64,000 bases of DNA. It comes from Actinopolyspora mzabensis (GTDB lineage Bacteria > Actinomycetota > Actinomycetes > Mycobacteriales > Pseudonocardiaceae). Where the stretch lies: positions 1 through 64,000 of the forward strand of contig NZ_FNFM01000008.1 in the NCBI RefSeq assembly GCF_900101095.1, read 5' to 3'. Made by a program: the position numbers and the translations under genes. Positions 54,420-62,973 of this stretch are shown here, one piece after another. Position 1 is the first letter of the stretch; each line of letters starts with the position of its first letter. Under the pieces are notes generated by a model. That model did no database searches. It was not told the DNA's origin and saw only the letters and a program-made list of their open reading frames with translations.

Positions 54420-55556
54420 ATGCCAGTCGAACGAATTCTCGCCACCACCGAGGCAATCGACCTGCTCAACCTCACGAGGGACCTGGCCCGGAACGAACTG
54501 GCGCCGGAAGCGGCGCGCGCGGAGGAGAACGGGACTTTCCCCCGCGAGAAGTTCGAACTGCTCGGCGAAACCGGGCTGCTGAGCCTGCCGTACCCCGAGG
54601 AGTACGGCGGGGCGAACCAGCCCTACGAGATCTACCTCCAGGTACTGGAGGAGATCAGCAGTGCCTGGATGACCGTGGGAGTCGGCCTGTCGGTACACAC
54701 CATGTCCTGCTATCCGCTGGTCGAGTTCGGCACGGACGAGCAACGTGAACGCTGGCTCGGCGAGATGCTCGGCGGTCGCACCCTGGGCGCCTACGCGCTG
54801 TCCGAGCCGCAGGCCGGTTCGGACGCGGCCGCACTGCGAACCCGCGCGGAGCGGGACGGAGCCGAGTACGCGATCAACGGCACCAAGTGCTGGATCACTC
54901 ACGGCGGGGTGGCCGACTTCTACACCCTGATGACCAGAACCTCCGACACGGAGATCAGCTGCCTGCTGGTCGACGGGAACACGCCGGGACTCACCGCCGG
55001 GAAACCGGAGCACAAGATGGGGCTGACCGGCTCGCCCACCACGGAGCTCCTCCTCGACGACGTTCGCGTCGCGGAGCAGCGGCTCGTGGGGGGCGAGGGC
55101 AACGGACTGCGCATCGCGCTGCGCGCGCTCGATTCCGGAAGGCTGGGAATCGCGGCCTGCGCCGTGGGCCTGGCACAGGCGGCGCTCGACCTGGCGCTGG
55201 ACTACGCGCGACAGCGCACCCAGTTCGGCCGGTCGATCATCGAATTCCAGGGGGTCGAGTTCATGATCGCCGACATGGAAGCCGCCGTGCAGTCGGCCCG
55301 GGCGACCTACCTGGACGCGGCACGGCGCCGCGACGCGGGTCGGTCCTTCGGCAGGCAGGCCTCGGTGGCCAAGCTGATCGCGACGGACGCCGCCATGAAG
55401 GTCACCACCGACGCCGTGCAGGTACTGGGAGGTGCCGGCTACACCAGGGACTTCCCCGCGGAACGCTACATGCGCGAGGCCAAGGTGCTACAGATCTTCG
55501 AGGGAACCAACCAGATCCAGCGGATGGTGATCGGACGCGAACTGGCGAAGGCATGA
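54420..55556 (+). CDS. acyl-CoA dehydrogenase
   Basis: Encodes 378 residues from the ATG at 54420. The FAD/substrate signature GAYALSEPQAGSDAAALRT and ITHGGVADFYTLM are intact. The catalytic glutamate is Glu361 in IFEGTNQIQRMVIGRELA. It has the short-chain enzyme layout. It opens a desaturation step of beta-oxidation or branched amino acid breakdown. The operator at 54372-54399 overlaps its promoter, so TetR control is likely. Confidence 0.92.
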   Translation: MPVERILATTEAIDLLNLTRDLARNELAPEAARAEENGTFPREKFELLGETGLLSLPYPEEYGGANQPYEIYLQVLEEISSAWMTVGVGLSVHTMSCYPLVEFGTDEQRERWLGEMLGGRTLGAYALSEPQAGSDAAALRTRAERDGAEYAINGTKCWITHGGVADFYTLMTRTSDTEISCLLVDGNTPGLTAGKPEHKMGLTGSPTTELLLDDVRVAEQRLVGGEGNGLRIALRALDSGRLGIAACAVGLAQAALDLALDYARQRTQFGRSIIEFQGVEFMIADMEAAVQSARATYLDAARRRDAGRSFGRQASVAKLIATDAAMKVTTDAVQVLGGAGYTRDFPAERYMREAKVLQIFEGTNQIQRMVIGRELAKA

Positions 55557-55666
55557 ACCGACGCCCCGGCCCGGCGGGCGCATCCGCCGCGCACCTCGGA
55601 CGCCCCTTCCGGAGACGAACCGGAGCCACTCGCCCCTACACCCACCCGAGCGGGCACCGGGACGCC

Positions 55667-56596
55667 TCAACCGATGGGCCGGAGCCCCCAACGCGCCGAC
55701 CAGGTCTGCCCCTGCTCCAGCACGATCAGGTCGGTCCCGGAGTTCAACGCGTCGGGCGGACAGGTCATCGGCTCGATCGCGACCGCCCGGCCACGCTCCG
55801 GGAAATCGGCCGCCGTGTAGACCTGTACCCAGCCGAAAACCGGATCTGCCCACAGCTGCACGCCGTGACCGGCGGAATCGGTCACCGAGTGCCGCACCAA
55901 CCCCACCGGGTCGTCCGGCAGCGGCACGGCCCCACCGAAAGCGGTGTCCAACCAAACCCCGGCGAGCTTCCTGCCGGTACGAAGATCCTGCTCCTCGCCC
56001 TCCAGCCTGCGGGGTGGCCGGTCGGGCAGCATCCGCTCGGGATCGATCGGCAGCACGCTGGAGGCGGACAGCCGCAGGGTGCAGTCGTCGGTGGCCGCGT
56101 TGCCGGCACGCGGGTAGGGATGCACGCCGAGGCCGAACGGGACGGAACGAGAGCCGAGGTTCTCCACGGTGTGCTGCACCGTCAGCCCGTGGTCGTCGAC
56201 GGAGTACTCCACCGCCGTCAGCAGGGGAACCGGCCAGCCGGGCTGCACCGGGATCATCGCGTGCAGCACCACGGCGGCGGCGGTGTGCTCCCCCACCGTC
56301 CAGGGGGTGTGTCGCAGCAGGCCGTGGATGGCGTTGTGCCGATCCGGCTCGGTCAGGGCGAGCTGCTGCGTTTCGCCCTCCAGGCTCCAGCTGCCGTCGG
56401 CGACGCGGTTCGGCCACGGCGCCAGTACCGCTCCGGCGGCCGCGGGCGGTACCCGGTCTGCCTCGTAGGTCTCGCTGTAGGGAACCCCGTCGACCTCGAA
56501 AATACGCAGCGCGGCACCCACTTCGGTGATTACCGCCCGCACGCCACCGTGAACGATCTCGAACTGGTGGCCTGTAGCCGGGATGTGTTCGTTCAC
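55667..56596 (-). CDS. aldose 1-epimerase family protein
   Basis: Encodes 309 residues from a GTG. Expected catalytic features are RHNAIHGLLRHTPW with its histidine, GLGVHPYPRAG with the second histidine, and Glu in AIEPMTCPPDALNSG as general base. The family interconverts alpha and beta anomers of sugars such as galactose or glucose. The gene stands alone. Confidence 0.9.
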   Translation of the reverse strand: MNEHIPATGHQFEIVHGGVRAVITEVGAALRIFEVDGVPYSETYEADRVPPAAAGAVLAPWPNRVADGSWSLEGETQQLALTEPDRHNAIHGLLRHTPWTVGEHTAAAVVLHAMIPVQPGWPVPLLTAVEYSVDDHGLTVQHTVENLGSRSVPFGLGVHPYPRAGNAATDDCTLRLSASSVLPIDPERMLPDRPPRRLEGEEQDLRTGRKLAGVWLDTAFGGAVPLPDDPVGLVRHSVTDSAGHGVQLWADPVFGWVQVYTAADFPERGRAVAIEPMTCPPDALNSGTDLIVLEQGQTWSARWGLRPIG

Positions 56597-56787
56597 ACGA
56601 CCACTGTATGTCTTAGCCCATTAATCCCGTTAACCGTGCTGTCGCCTTGATCAACCGCATCCTCAGCCCGGGGGCACCCCATGAGGTGCGGGGTGCTGCA
56701 CGAGCGGGACTCAGGAGCAGGAGCAGGAGCAGGCGGAGATTCCGCCCACCCGGGCATCCTGCCGAGGGGAAACCGAGCCCCCGGACG

Positions 56788-57441
56788 TCAGGGCGCGAGC
56801 CGCCGCACCTTCCAGGAGTCGTCCTCGCGGACGAACCGCAGCCGATCGTGCAACCTGTCCGGTTGCCCCTGCCAGAACTCCACGTACTCCGGCCGGATGC
56901 GCCAGCCACCCCAGTGCGGGGGAACCGGAACTCGCTCGGAATCGGCGAACCGACGTTCGATACCGGTCAGTTTGGATTCCAGCGCGGCACGCCCGGAGAC
57001 CACACAGGACTGCGGCGAGGCCCACGCGCCGAGTTGCGAACCACGGGGCCGGTGGACCCAGTAGTCGGTGGTCTCCTCCTGTTTGACCTTCTCGACCGTA
57101 CCGCGCACGTTCACCTGTCGCTGCAGCGAGAGCCAGGGGAAAGTAGCCGCGGCCACCCGGGTGGCACCGAGATCGTGACTCTTGGCCGAGGTGTAGTTGG
57201 TGAAGAACACCAGGCCACGTTCGTCGATTCCCTTGCACAGCACCGTGCGCGAAGAGGGCATCCCCGAGGCGTCGGCCGTGGCCAGCACCATCGCGTTCGG
57301 TTCCGCCAGCTCCGCCTGCACTGCTTCGTCGAACCACTGCCGAAGCTGCTCGTGCCAGGTGGTGGCAAGCGACGACTCCTGCAGCGGCTCGGCATCGTAG
57401 GACACGCGCATCCCGGACAACGTGGCCTTTGCCTGCGACAT
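56788..57441 (-). CDS. pdxH: pyridoxamine 5'-phosphate oxidase
   Basis: Encodes 217 residues with AGGAGGAATGG before the ATG. FMN- and PLP-binding motifs are complete (SSRTVLCKGIDERGLVFFTN, SHDLGATRVAAATFPW, RQVNVRGTVEKV), with the ending WKVRRLAP that is diagnostic for PdxH. It oxidises pyridoxine or pyridoxamine phosphate to pyridoxal phosphate. Confidence 0.95.
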   Translation of the reverse strand: MSQAKATLSGMRVSYDAEPLQESSLATTWHEQLRQWFDEAVQAELAEPNAMVLATADASGMPSSRTVLCKGIDERGLVFFTNYTSAKSHDLGATRVAAATFPWLSLQRQVNVRGTVEKVKQEETTDYWVHRPRGSQLGAWASPQSCVVSGRAALESKLTGIERRFADSERVPVPPHWGGWRIRPEYVEFWQGQPDRLHDRLRFVREDDSWKVRRLAP

Positions 57442-57886
57442 CCATTCCTCCTGATTAGACCGACGTCTCAAGCGACGCCACCGCTGGGTCAAATGTGCTC
57501 GCACTGAACTGCAATGGTGCGCGATACCTCGACCGCCCGCGCGCCAGGCGAAGCGACTCCCCGAACGACGGTAAACGGAAAACGAACCCGGACCGAACCG
57601 CTGTTCGATCCCGATCGATCCCGTAATCGATTCAGTCGGCTCTCGCAGTTCGGGGACGCTTCCGATATTCCCTCGAAGGCGAACCCCGGGCCGGGGATGG
57701 TGTGATCTTTTTCATTACTCCGCGTTTACGGGGCGCGACGATTGCCTTCCCCTACCGAGTGGGTGCACTGTTACCGCTACGACAACGGCCGCGTTCCGCG
57801 ACCGTGTGCCACACCACCCCGCCACGTCCCCACCGCGGCCCGCACGGGTCGACGGCACAACCGGCGACGAAGGAGACGAGGCGACG
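57442..57886. other. 445-bp gap between divergent pdxH and citrate synthase 2
   Basis: No credible gene was seen. It should hold the promoters of both divergent genes. A GATCTTTTTCATTACTCCG stretch near 57703 is locally AT-rich. Confidence 0.4.
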
Positions 57887-59029
57887 ATGCCGAATCCAGA
57901 GAACAACGAAACCACGCAACCCGCTGTCAGCCCAGGTCTAGAGGGCGTGGTGGCTTTCGAGACCGAGATCGCCGAACCGGACCGCGACGGTGGAGCGCTG
58001 CGCTATCGCGGCGTGGACCTCGAAGAGCTGGCGGGCCGGGTCTCGTTCGGCGACGTGTGGGCGCTGCTGGTCGACGGCCGCTTCGGAAACGGCCTCGGCG
58101 CGGCGAGCGACGACCGGCTTCCGGTGCGCAACGGCGACGTACGTGTCGACGTGCAGTCGGCACTGGCGATGGTCGCCCCGACAAACGGGTTCGCCCCGCT
58201 GCTGGACGTGACCGAGGAACAGGCACGTGACCAGCTGGCGCTGGCCTCGGAGCTGGCGCTGTCCTACGCCGCCCAGTCGGCCCGGGGCGACGAACTCCCC
58301 GCGGTACCGCGCTCCGAACTCGACGGGTGCACCACGGTCGCCGAACGATTCCTGACCTGCTGGCGCGGCGAGCCCGATCCGGCACACGTGAAGGCGCTGG
58401 ACGCCTACTGGGTCTCCGCCGCCGAACACGGACTCAACGCCTCGACCTTCACCGCGCGCGTCATCGCCTCCACCGGCGCCGACGCCGCCGCGAGCCTCTC
58501 CGGAGCCGTGGGTGCCATGTCCGGGCCGCTGCACGGTGGTGCTCCCGCCCGGGTACTGCCGATGATCGAAGAGGTCGAACAGCGCGGCGACGCCCGCGCG
58601 GTGGTCGAGTCGATCCTGGACCGCGGTGACCGACTCATGGGCTTCGGACACCGCGTCTACCGCGCGGAGGACCCGCGCGCGAGGGTACTGCGCGAAACCT
58701 GCAAACAGCTCGGTTCGCCCCGCTTCGAGGTGGCCGCGGAACTGGAGCAGGCGGCACTGTCGGTGCTGGCCGAGCGGCGCCCCGATCGCCAGATCGCCAC
58801 CAACGTGGAGTTCTGGGCCGCGGTGATCCTGGACTTCGCACAGGTCCCAACACCGATGATGCCCGCGATGTTCACCTGTGCGCGGCTGGCGGGCTGGTCC
58901 GCCCACGTGCTGGAGCAGAAGCGGACCGGGCGGCTGGTACGCCCCTCCGCCCGCTACGTCGGACCGGGCGCACGTGAGCCGCGCGAAATCGAGGGGTGGG
59001 ACACGGTCTCCCCTCTCGCCTCCGTTTGA
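57887..59029 (+). CDS. citA: citrate synthase 2 (CitA-like)
   Basis: Encodes 380 residues from the ATG at 57887. Histidines of the active site are His181 (EHGLNAST), His216 (SGPLHGGAP) and His255 (GFGHRVYRAEDPRA). At the position of the catalytic aspartate the sequence reads NVEFWAAVILD, with Glu for Asp; as I recall, the actinobacterial CitA group shares this. It is about 50 residues shorter than the main enzyme at 50093. It may serve as a second citrate or methylcitrate synthase. Confidence 0.88.
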   Translation: MPNPENNETTQPAVSPGLEGVVAFETEIAEPDRDGGALRYRGVDLEELAGRVSFGDVWALLVDGRFGNGLGAASDDRLPVRNGDVRVDVQSALAMVAPTNGFAPLLDVTEEQARDQLALASELALSYAAQSARGDELPAVPRSELDGCTTVAERFLTCWRGEPDPAHVKALDAYWVSAAEHGLNASTFTARVIASTGADAAASLSGAVGAMSGPLHGGAPARVLPMIEEVEQRGDARAVVESILDRGDRLMGFGHRVYRAEDPRARVLRETCKQLGSPRFEVAAELEQAALSVLAERRPDRQIATNVEFWAAVILDFAQVPTPMMPAMFTCARLAGWSAHVLEQKRTGRLVRPSARYVGPGAREPREIEGWDTVSPLASV

Positions 59030-59327
59030 GGGAGCACAGCGGCAGTTGCTCCGGTGGCTGGTTAGCCGGCAAGTGAGTCGGCGCCTTGGGAGTGTTGGGC
59101 CGGCTCTTGAGTAGCGACCTACGCGGCGAGCGGCCCGGCCTCGCAATGCATCCGACTCACGCACCGGGGACACGCATCCTGCTCACCCGCATGGTCGCAT
59201 CACGTCGGCGGTCCCCTGGGCATCGATTTCTTACTTCGTTTCAACCGGTGAGTGCATTGCGTGGCCCGGGACACGATCCGGGCGCCGCCCGCGCGAACGC
59301 GGCGTCCGGGTGCGGCAGAGTGTCGGT
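59030..59327. other. gap before CtaG-like gene
   Basis: About 300 bp with no gene or clear regulatory structure. Confidence 0.4.
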
Positions 59328-60347
59328 GTGCACCACGTCGAAGAGCTGACATTCACCAGTGCGCTGCTGAACTGGAAGTTCGCGTTCTGGTGGGATCTGC
59401 TGATCGTGCTGCTCGGGGGCACCTACGCTGCCGGGGTGGCACGGCTCCGACGCGGGAACCCGAGCCGGACCTGGCCCGCCCACCGCGGTTGGCTGTTCGC
59501 ATCCGGGCTGGTGGGCCTGTTCGTGGCGACGAACAGCTTCGTCGCGGTGTACAGCCACGCGCTGTTCACCATGCACATGGTGCAGCACCTGATGCTGATC
59601 ATGCTGGTTCCCGCCCTGCTCGTCCACGGCAAACCGCTACGGCTGTGGTCGGAACTGGACGAGTCCGGCCGGGTGGAACGAATCCTGCGCGGACGAGCGG
59701 TCGGCATGCTGACCCATCCGGCGTGGACCATGGTGCTGTACTCGGTGGTACTGGTCGCCACCCACCTGACACCGTTCATGCAGGTCATGCTGCTGAATCC
59801 GTGGCTGCACCATGCCGAGAGCGTGTTGTACCTGGTCACGGGCTACCTGACGTTCCTGCCGCTGCTGGGCACCGAACCGACTCGCTGGCAGCGCTTCCCC
59901 TACCCGCTGCGGGTGTTCAGCGCCCTGATGGGGATGGGGCCGGACACCGGTATCGGCGTGATCCTGATGATGGCCGATGATCCGCTGTTCCCCGCCTACG
60001 GGAGGATGCGCGACTGGTGGATCGACGACGGCACGCTGACCGTGCTCGCCGACCAACGGCTCGGCGGTGCGATCATGTGGTTCTTCGGTGACGCCCTGAT
60101 GGCCGTGTTCACGCTGGTACTGGTGCGGCGGTGGATGCGGGTCAACGGATCGGAAGCCGGTTTCGGCGACTGGCTGGAGTCCGCCAGACGCAGCGCGCTC
60201 GTCGAAACCGCCAGCGAGGCCGAGCCCGGGGTGGCGAGCCTGCGGACCGCCGAGGACCTCGACGAGGACGAGCGGGCCAGGCAGGCGTACAACGCGATGC
60301 TCGCCGGGCTGGCCCGGCAGGACGAGCAGCGGAGCGGTCGACAGTAG
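59328..60347 (+). CDS. CtaG-family membrane protein (cytochrome c oxidase assembly, copper)
   Basis: Encodes 339 residues from the GTG at 59328; GTG 59310 adds six. About seven hydrophobic helices carry the CtaG_2 motifs HALFTMHMVQHLMLIMLVPA and MLLNPWLHHAESVLYLVTGYLTFLP, with His residues lining two helices. The C-terminal 60 residues are acidic and soluble. The family assists copper insertion into terminal oxidase. The next gene encodes a CopD-CtaG fusion, so both probably act in copper delivery to respiration. Confidence 0.85.
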   Translation: MHHVEELTFTSALLNWKFAFWWDLLIVLLGGTYAAGVARLRRGNPSRTWPAHRGWLFASGLVGLFVATNSFVAVYSHALFTMHMVQHLMLIMLVPALLVHGKPLRLWSELDESGRVERILRGRAVGMLTHPAWTMVLYSVVLVATHLTPFMQVMLLNPWLHHAESVLYLVTGYLTFLPLLGTEPTRWQRFPYPLRVFSALMGMGPDTGIGVILMMADDPLFPAYGRMRDWWIDDGTLTVLADQRLGGAIMWFFGDALMAVFTLVLVRRWMRVNGSEAGFGDWLESARRSALVETASEAEPGVASLRTAEDLDEDERARQAYNAMLAGLARQDEQRSGRQ

Positions 60348-60558
60348 CCACCCCGGCGACTCGCCTCGCGGCCCCGGCTCCACGCGACATCCCGCTCCGC
60401 GCTCACGGCGAGTGGCGGTGACGTCGAGCGGACACCGCGACCGGGTCGTCGGCACGGCTTCGCGACGCCCTATGCTGCCCAGCGGAAACAGCATCCCACC
60501 GCCGAAACCGGTGCCGTCCGCGATTCGCAGCCCACCACCCCGATCACGAGGTCAGTTC

Positions 60559-62532
60559 ATGTCAGGTTCCGCACCTAGCGGCCGCACGGAAGGCGACGAG
60601 GCCGCACCGAGTCCTCCCGGGTTGATTCGCTGGGGACTGCTGGGCACGGGAACCGCCGTTGCGCTCACGGTCGTGCTGGTGCTCGCGGCGGGCAACGGCG
60701 TCTACGCGGTACTCGGCTACCCCGACCCGGGGGCGCTGACCAAACTGGGCGTCAACCTGCTGCGGCTCGTCTTCGACCTCGCCGGGGCGTGCTGCCTGGG
60801 CGGGCTGGTCTTCGCCGCGTTCTTCACCGTCCCGCAACGCGGCGGGATGATCTCTCCGGACGGCTACGCGGCGCTGCGGACCGCGGGCACGGCCGCGTGG
60901 CTCTGGGGCGGGGCCGGATTGCTGCTCACGGTGTTCGACGCGGCCGACTCGGCGGGACAGTCGATCACCGACAGCCTGACCCCCGGCGCGTGGCTGGGGC
61001 TGTTGGAGGCGCTGGACGTTCCTAAAGCGTGGCTGCTCTCCGCGCTGCTCGCGCTGGTACTGGCCGTCGCGTGCCGTTCGACGCTGCGGTGGCGCACCAC
61101 GATCGGACTGACCGTGCTCGCGGGGCTGACGCTGCTACCTCCGGTGCTGGTCGGGCACGCCGCCTCCAACGGCGGGCACGACTTCGCCTCCGACAGCATG
61201 GCCTTCCACGTGGTGGCGGCCGCGTTGTGGCTGGGAGTGCTGTTCGCCGTGCTCGCCCACGCCCACCGGCGGGGTGCGAACCCGGAAACCGTGGCGCGGC
61301 GCTACCGGAAGCTCGCCGCGACGTGCTGGGGGATACTGGCGCTCTCCGGAGTAATCGGCTCGCTGATACTGGTACCGGCCCGGATGTGGCTGGGCACCCA
61401 GTACGGGGCACTGGTACTGGGCAAGATCGGGCTTCTGCTGCTGGTGGGGCTGGTTTCGGTGCCGTTGCGACGCCGGATCACCCGGTCCGCGCGGGATCGT
61501 CACCGGGGGATGCTGCGCCTGGCGGGTGCCGAAGTGGCGCTGCTGCTGGCCACGGTGGGCATCTCGATGGGAATGGCGCACGTGCCGCCGCCCAATCTGC
61601 TCGACCGGAACGCCACAGCCATGGACCTGCTCATCGGCTACGACCTCCCGGAGTTTCCGGGCTTCTGGCAGCTGGCCACCCAGTGGCGGTTCGACCTGCT
61701 GCTGGGCACGGCCGCCGTGGTGCTGGCGGTGAGCTACCTGGCGGGGGTGCGCAGGTTGCGTACGCACGGGCAGCACTGGCCGGTGGGACGCACGGTGAGC
61801 TGGCTGGCGGGTTGCCTGGCGGTGCTGGTGGCCAGCTCCTCCGGGGTGGGAAGCTACGCACCCGCCACCTTCGGGGTGCACATGACCGCCCACCTGCTGC
61901 TGAACATGCTGGGACCCGCCCTGCTCGTGCTGGGGACCCCGGTGAACCTGTGCCTGCGGGCGCTCCCGCGTGCGCGCCGGGGTGAACCGTACGGCCCGCG
62001 GGAATGGCTGCTGGGGATCGTGGACTCGCCCGTTTCGAGGTGGCTGAGTCATCCGGTGCTGGCCTCGCTGCTGCTGGTGGGCTCGCTCTACGCGCTGTAC
62101 CCGACCGGCCTGTTCCAGCTGATCATGCAGGAGCACTGGGCTCATACGATCATGAACGTCTACTTCCTGGGTAGCGGATACCTGTGGTTCTGGTCGGTCC
62201 TCGGCCTCGACCGCACCCCCCGACGGGTACCGCAGCTGGCGCGACTGGGGGTGACGCTGGGCATGATGCCCGCCCTGGCCTTCTTCGGCGTGCTGGTGCT
62301 GAGCATGTCCGACCCGATCGCGGGCAACTACTACCGCACGCTGGATCTGCCCTGGTCGGTGGATCCGATGGCGGCTCAGCAGGCGGGGGCGCTGATCGGG
62401 TGGCTCGGCGGTGAGATTCCGCTGCTGCTGGTACTGATCGTGCTGCTCCGGCAGTGGCAGCGCGAGGAGGGCGACGATGACGACGCCGACTACCGGGGCA
62501 TGCTCGCACGGCTGGAATCCACCAGAACGTGA
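60559..62532 (+). CDS. CopD-CtaG fusion membrane protein
   Basis: Encodes 657 residues with GAGGT upstream of the ATG. After two leading helices, residues about 130-385 form a CopD-like copper-uptake domain (VGHAASNGGHDFASDSMAFH, ALWLGVLFAVLAH). Residues about 410-640 form a CtaG-like domain (FGVHMTAHLLLNMLGPALLV, QEHWAHTIMNVYFLGSGYLW). Such fusions are common in actinobacteria and couple copper uptake with oxidase maturation. The C-terminus is acidic (EEGDDDDAD). It follows a stand-alone CtaG-like gene. Confidence 0.88.
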   Translation: MSGSAPSGRTEGDEAAPSPPGLIRWGLLGTGTAVALTVVLVLAAGNGVYAVLGYPDPGALTKLGVNLLRLVFDLAGACCLGGLVFAAFFTVPQRGGMISPDGYAALRTAGTAAWLWGGAGLLLTVFDAADSAGQSITDSLTPGAWLGLLEALDVPKAWLLSALLALVLAVACRSTLRWRTTIGLTVLAGLTLLPPVLVGHAASNGGHDFASDSMAFHVVAAALWLGVLFAVLAHAHRRGANPETVARRYRKLAATCWGILALSGVIGSLILVPARMWLGTQYGALVLGKIGLLLLVGLVSVPLRRRITRSARDRHRGMLRLAGAEVALLLATVGISMGMAHVPPPNLLDRNATAMDLLIGYDLPEFPGFWQLATQWRFDLLLGTAAVVLAVSYLAGVRRLRTHGQHWPVGRTVSWLAGCLAVLVASSSGVGSYAPATFGVHMTAHLLLNMLGPALLVLGTPVNLCLRALPRARRGEPYGPREWLLGIVDSPVSRWLSHPVLASLLLVGSLYALYPTGLFQLIMQEHWAHTIMNVYFLGSGYLWFWSVLGLDRTPRRVPQLARLGVTLGMMPALAFFGVLVLSMSDPIAGNYYRTLDLPWSVDPMAAQQAGALIGWLGGEIPLLLVLIVLLRQWQREEGDDDDADYRGMLARLESTRT

Positions 62533-62748
62533 GCGAATCCGGCAGGACCCCGGTGAACCAGCCGCCCCTGATGCATCACCCGGGCCTGGCTCGGCGGCGA
62601 CCATCGAGAGGGATCGATCCGCTGTGGCCGGCCTCTCCCCTCGACTCGACGGCTCCATGCACTGCGACCCGCACGGGCGCGGCCCAACAGCGGTCCTGTG
62701 GGCGTCGATTTCGCGGGCGGTTTCAGGGGGTGTGGCACCGGCTCCGGC

Positions 62749-62938
62749 GATTTCTCGCGAAATCGCCGGGCCCTTGGTGCCCCCAAGGCCCCCACGCCCG
62801 CAGGGCGAACTCCCATCACCCTCGCAGTTGGCACCGCCGCGGGGTCTCCGGTGCGGCTCCCGCGAGGGAGGTCCGACGTCGGGTAGGTCGCTACCCGATG
62901 TCGGACCTCCCCGCAGCGAGAGCCGTGCCGGAGGGTCC
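62749..62938 (-). repeat. composite intergenic repeat, copy D, with inverted 5' module
   Basis: Read on the minus strand, the 5' module (62938-62891; GGCACGGCTCTCGCTGCGG, GACATCGGGTAG) precedes the palindrome GATTTCGCGAGAAATC (62764-62749), as in copies A and C. Between them lies a second, oppositely oriented module (62845-62886), so the two form a large hairpin with arms of about 42 nt and few mismatches. The segment CCCGCAGGGCGAAC matches copy I. Confidence 0.75.
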
Positions 62939-62973
62939 GACACGGAACCCGCTACACAACGGAACAGGCGAAC

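Noticed and set aside
61135-62943. 602-codon minus-strand frame across the CopD-CtaG gene and the following gap
   Set aside because: Antisense shadow with low-complexity Gln/His/Arg content. The plus strand encodes well-formed membrane helices.
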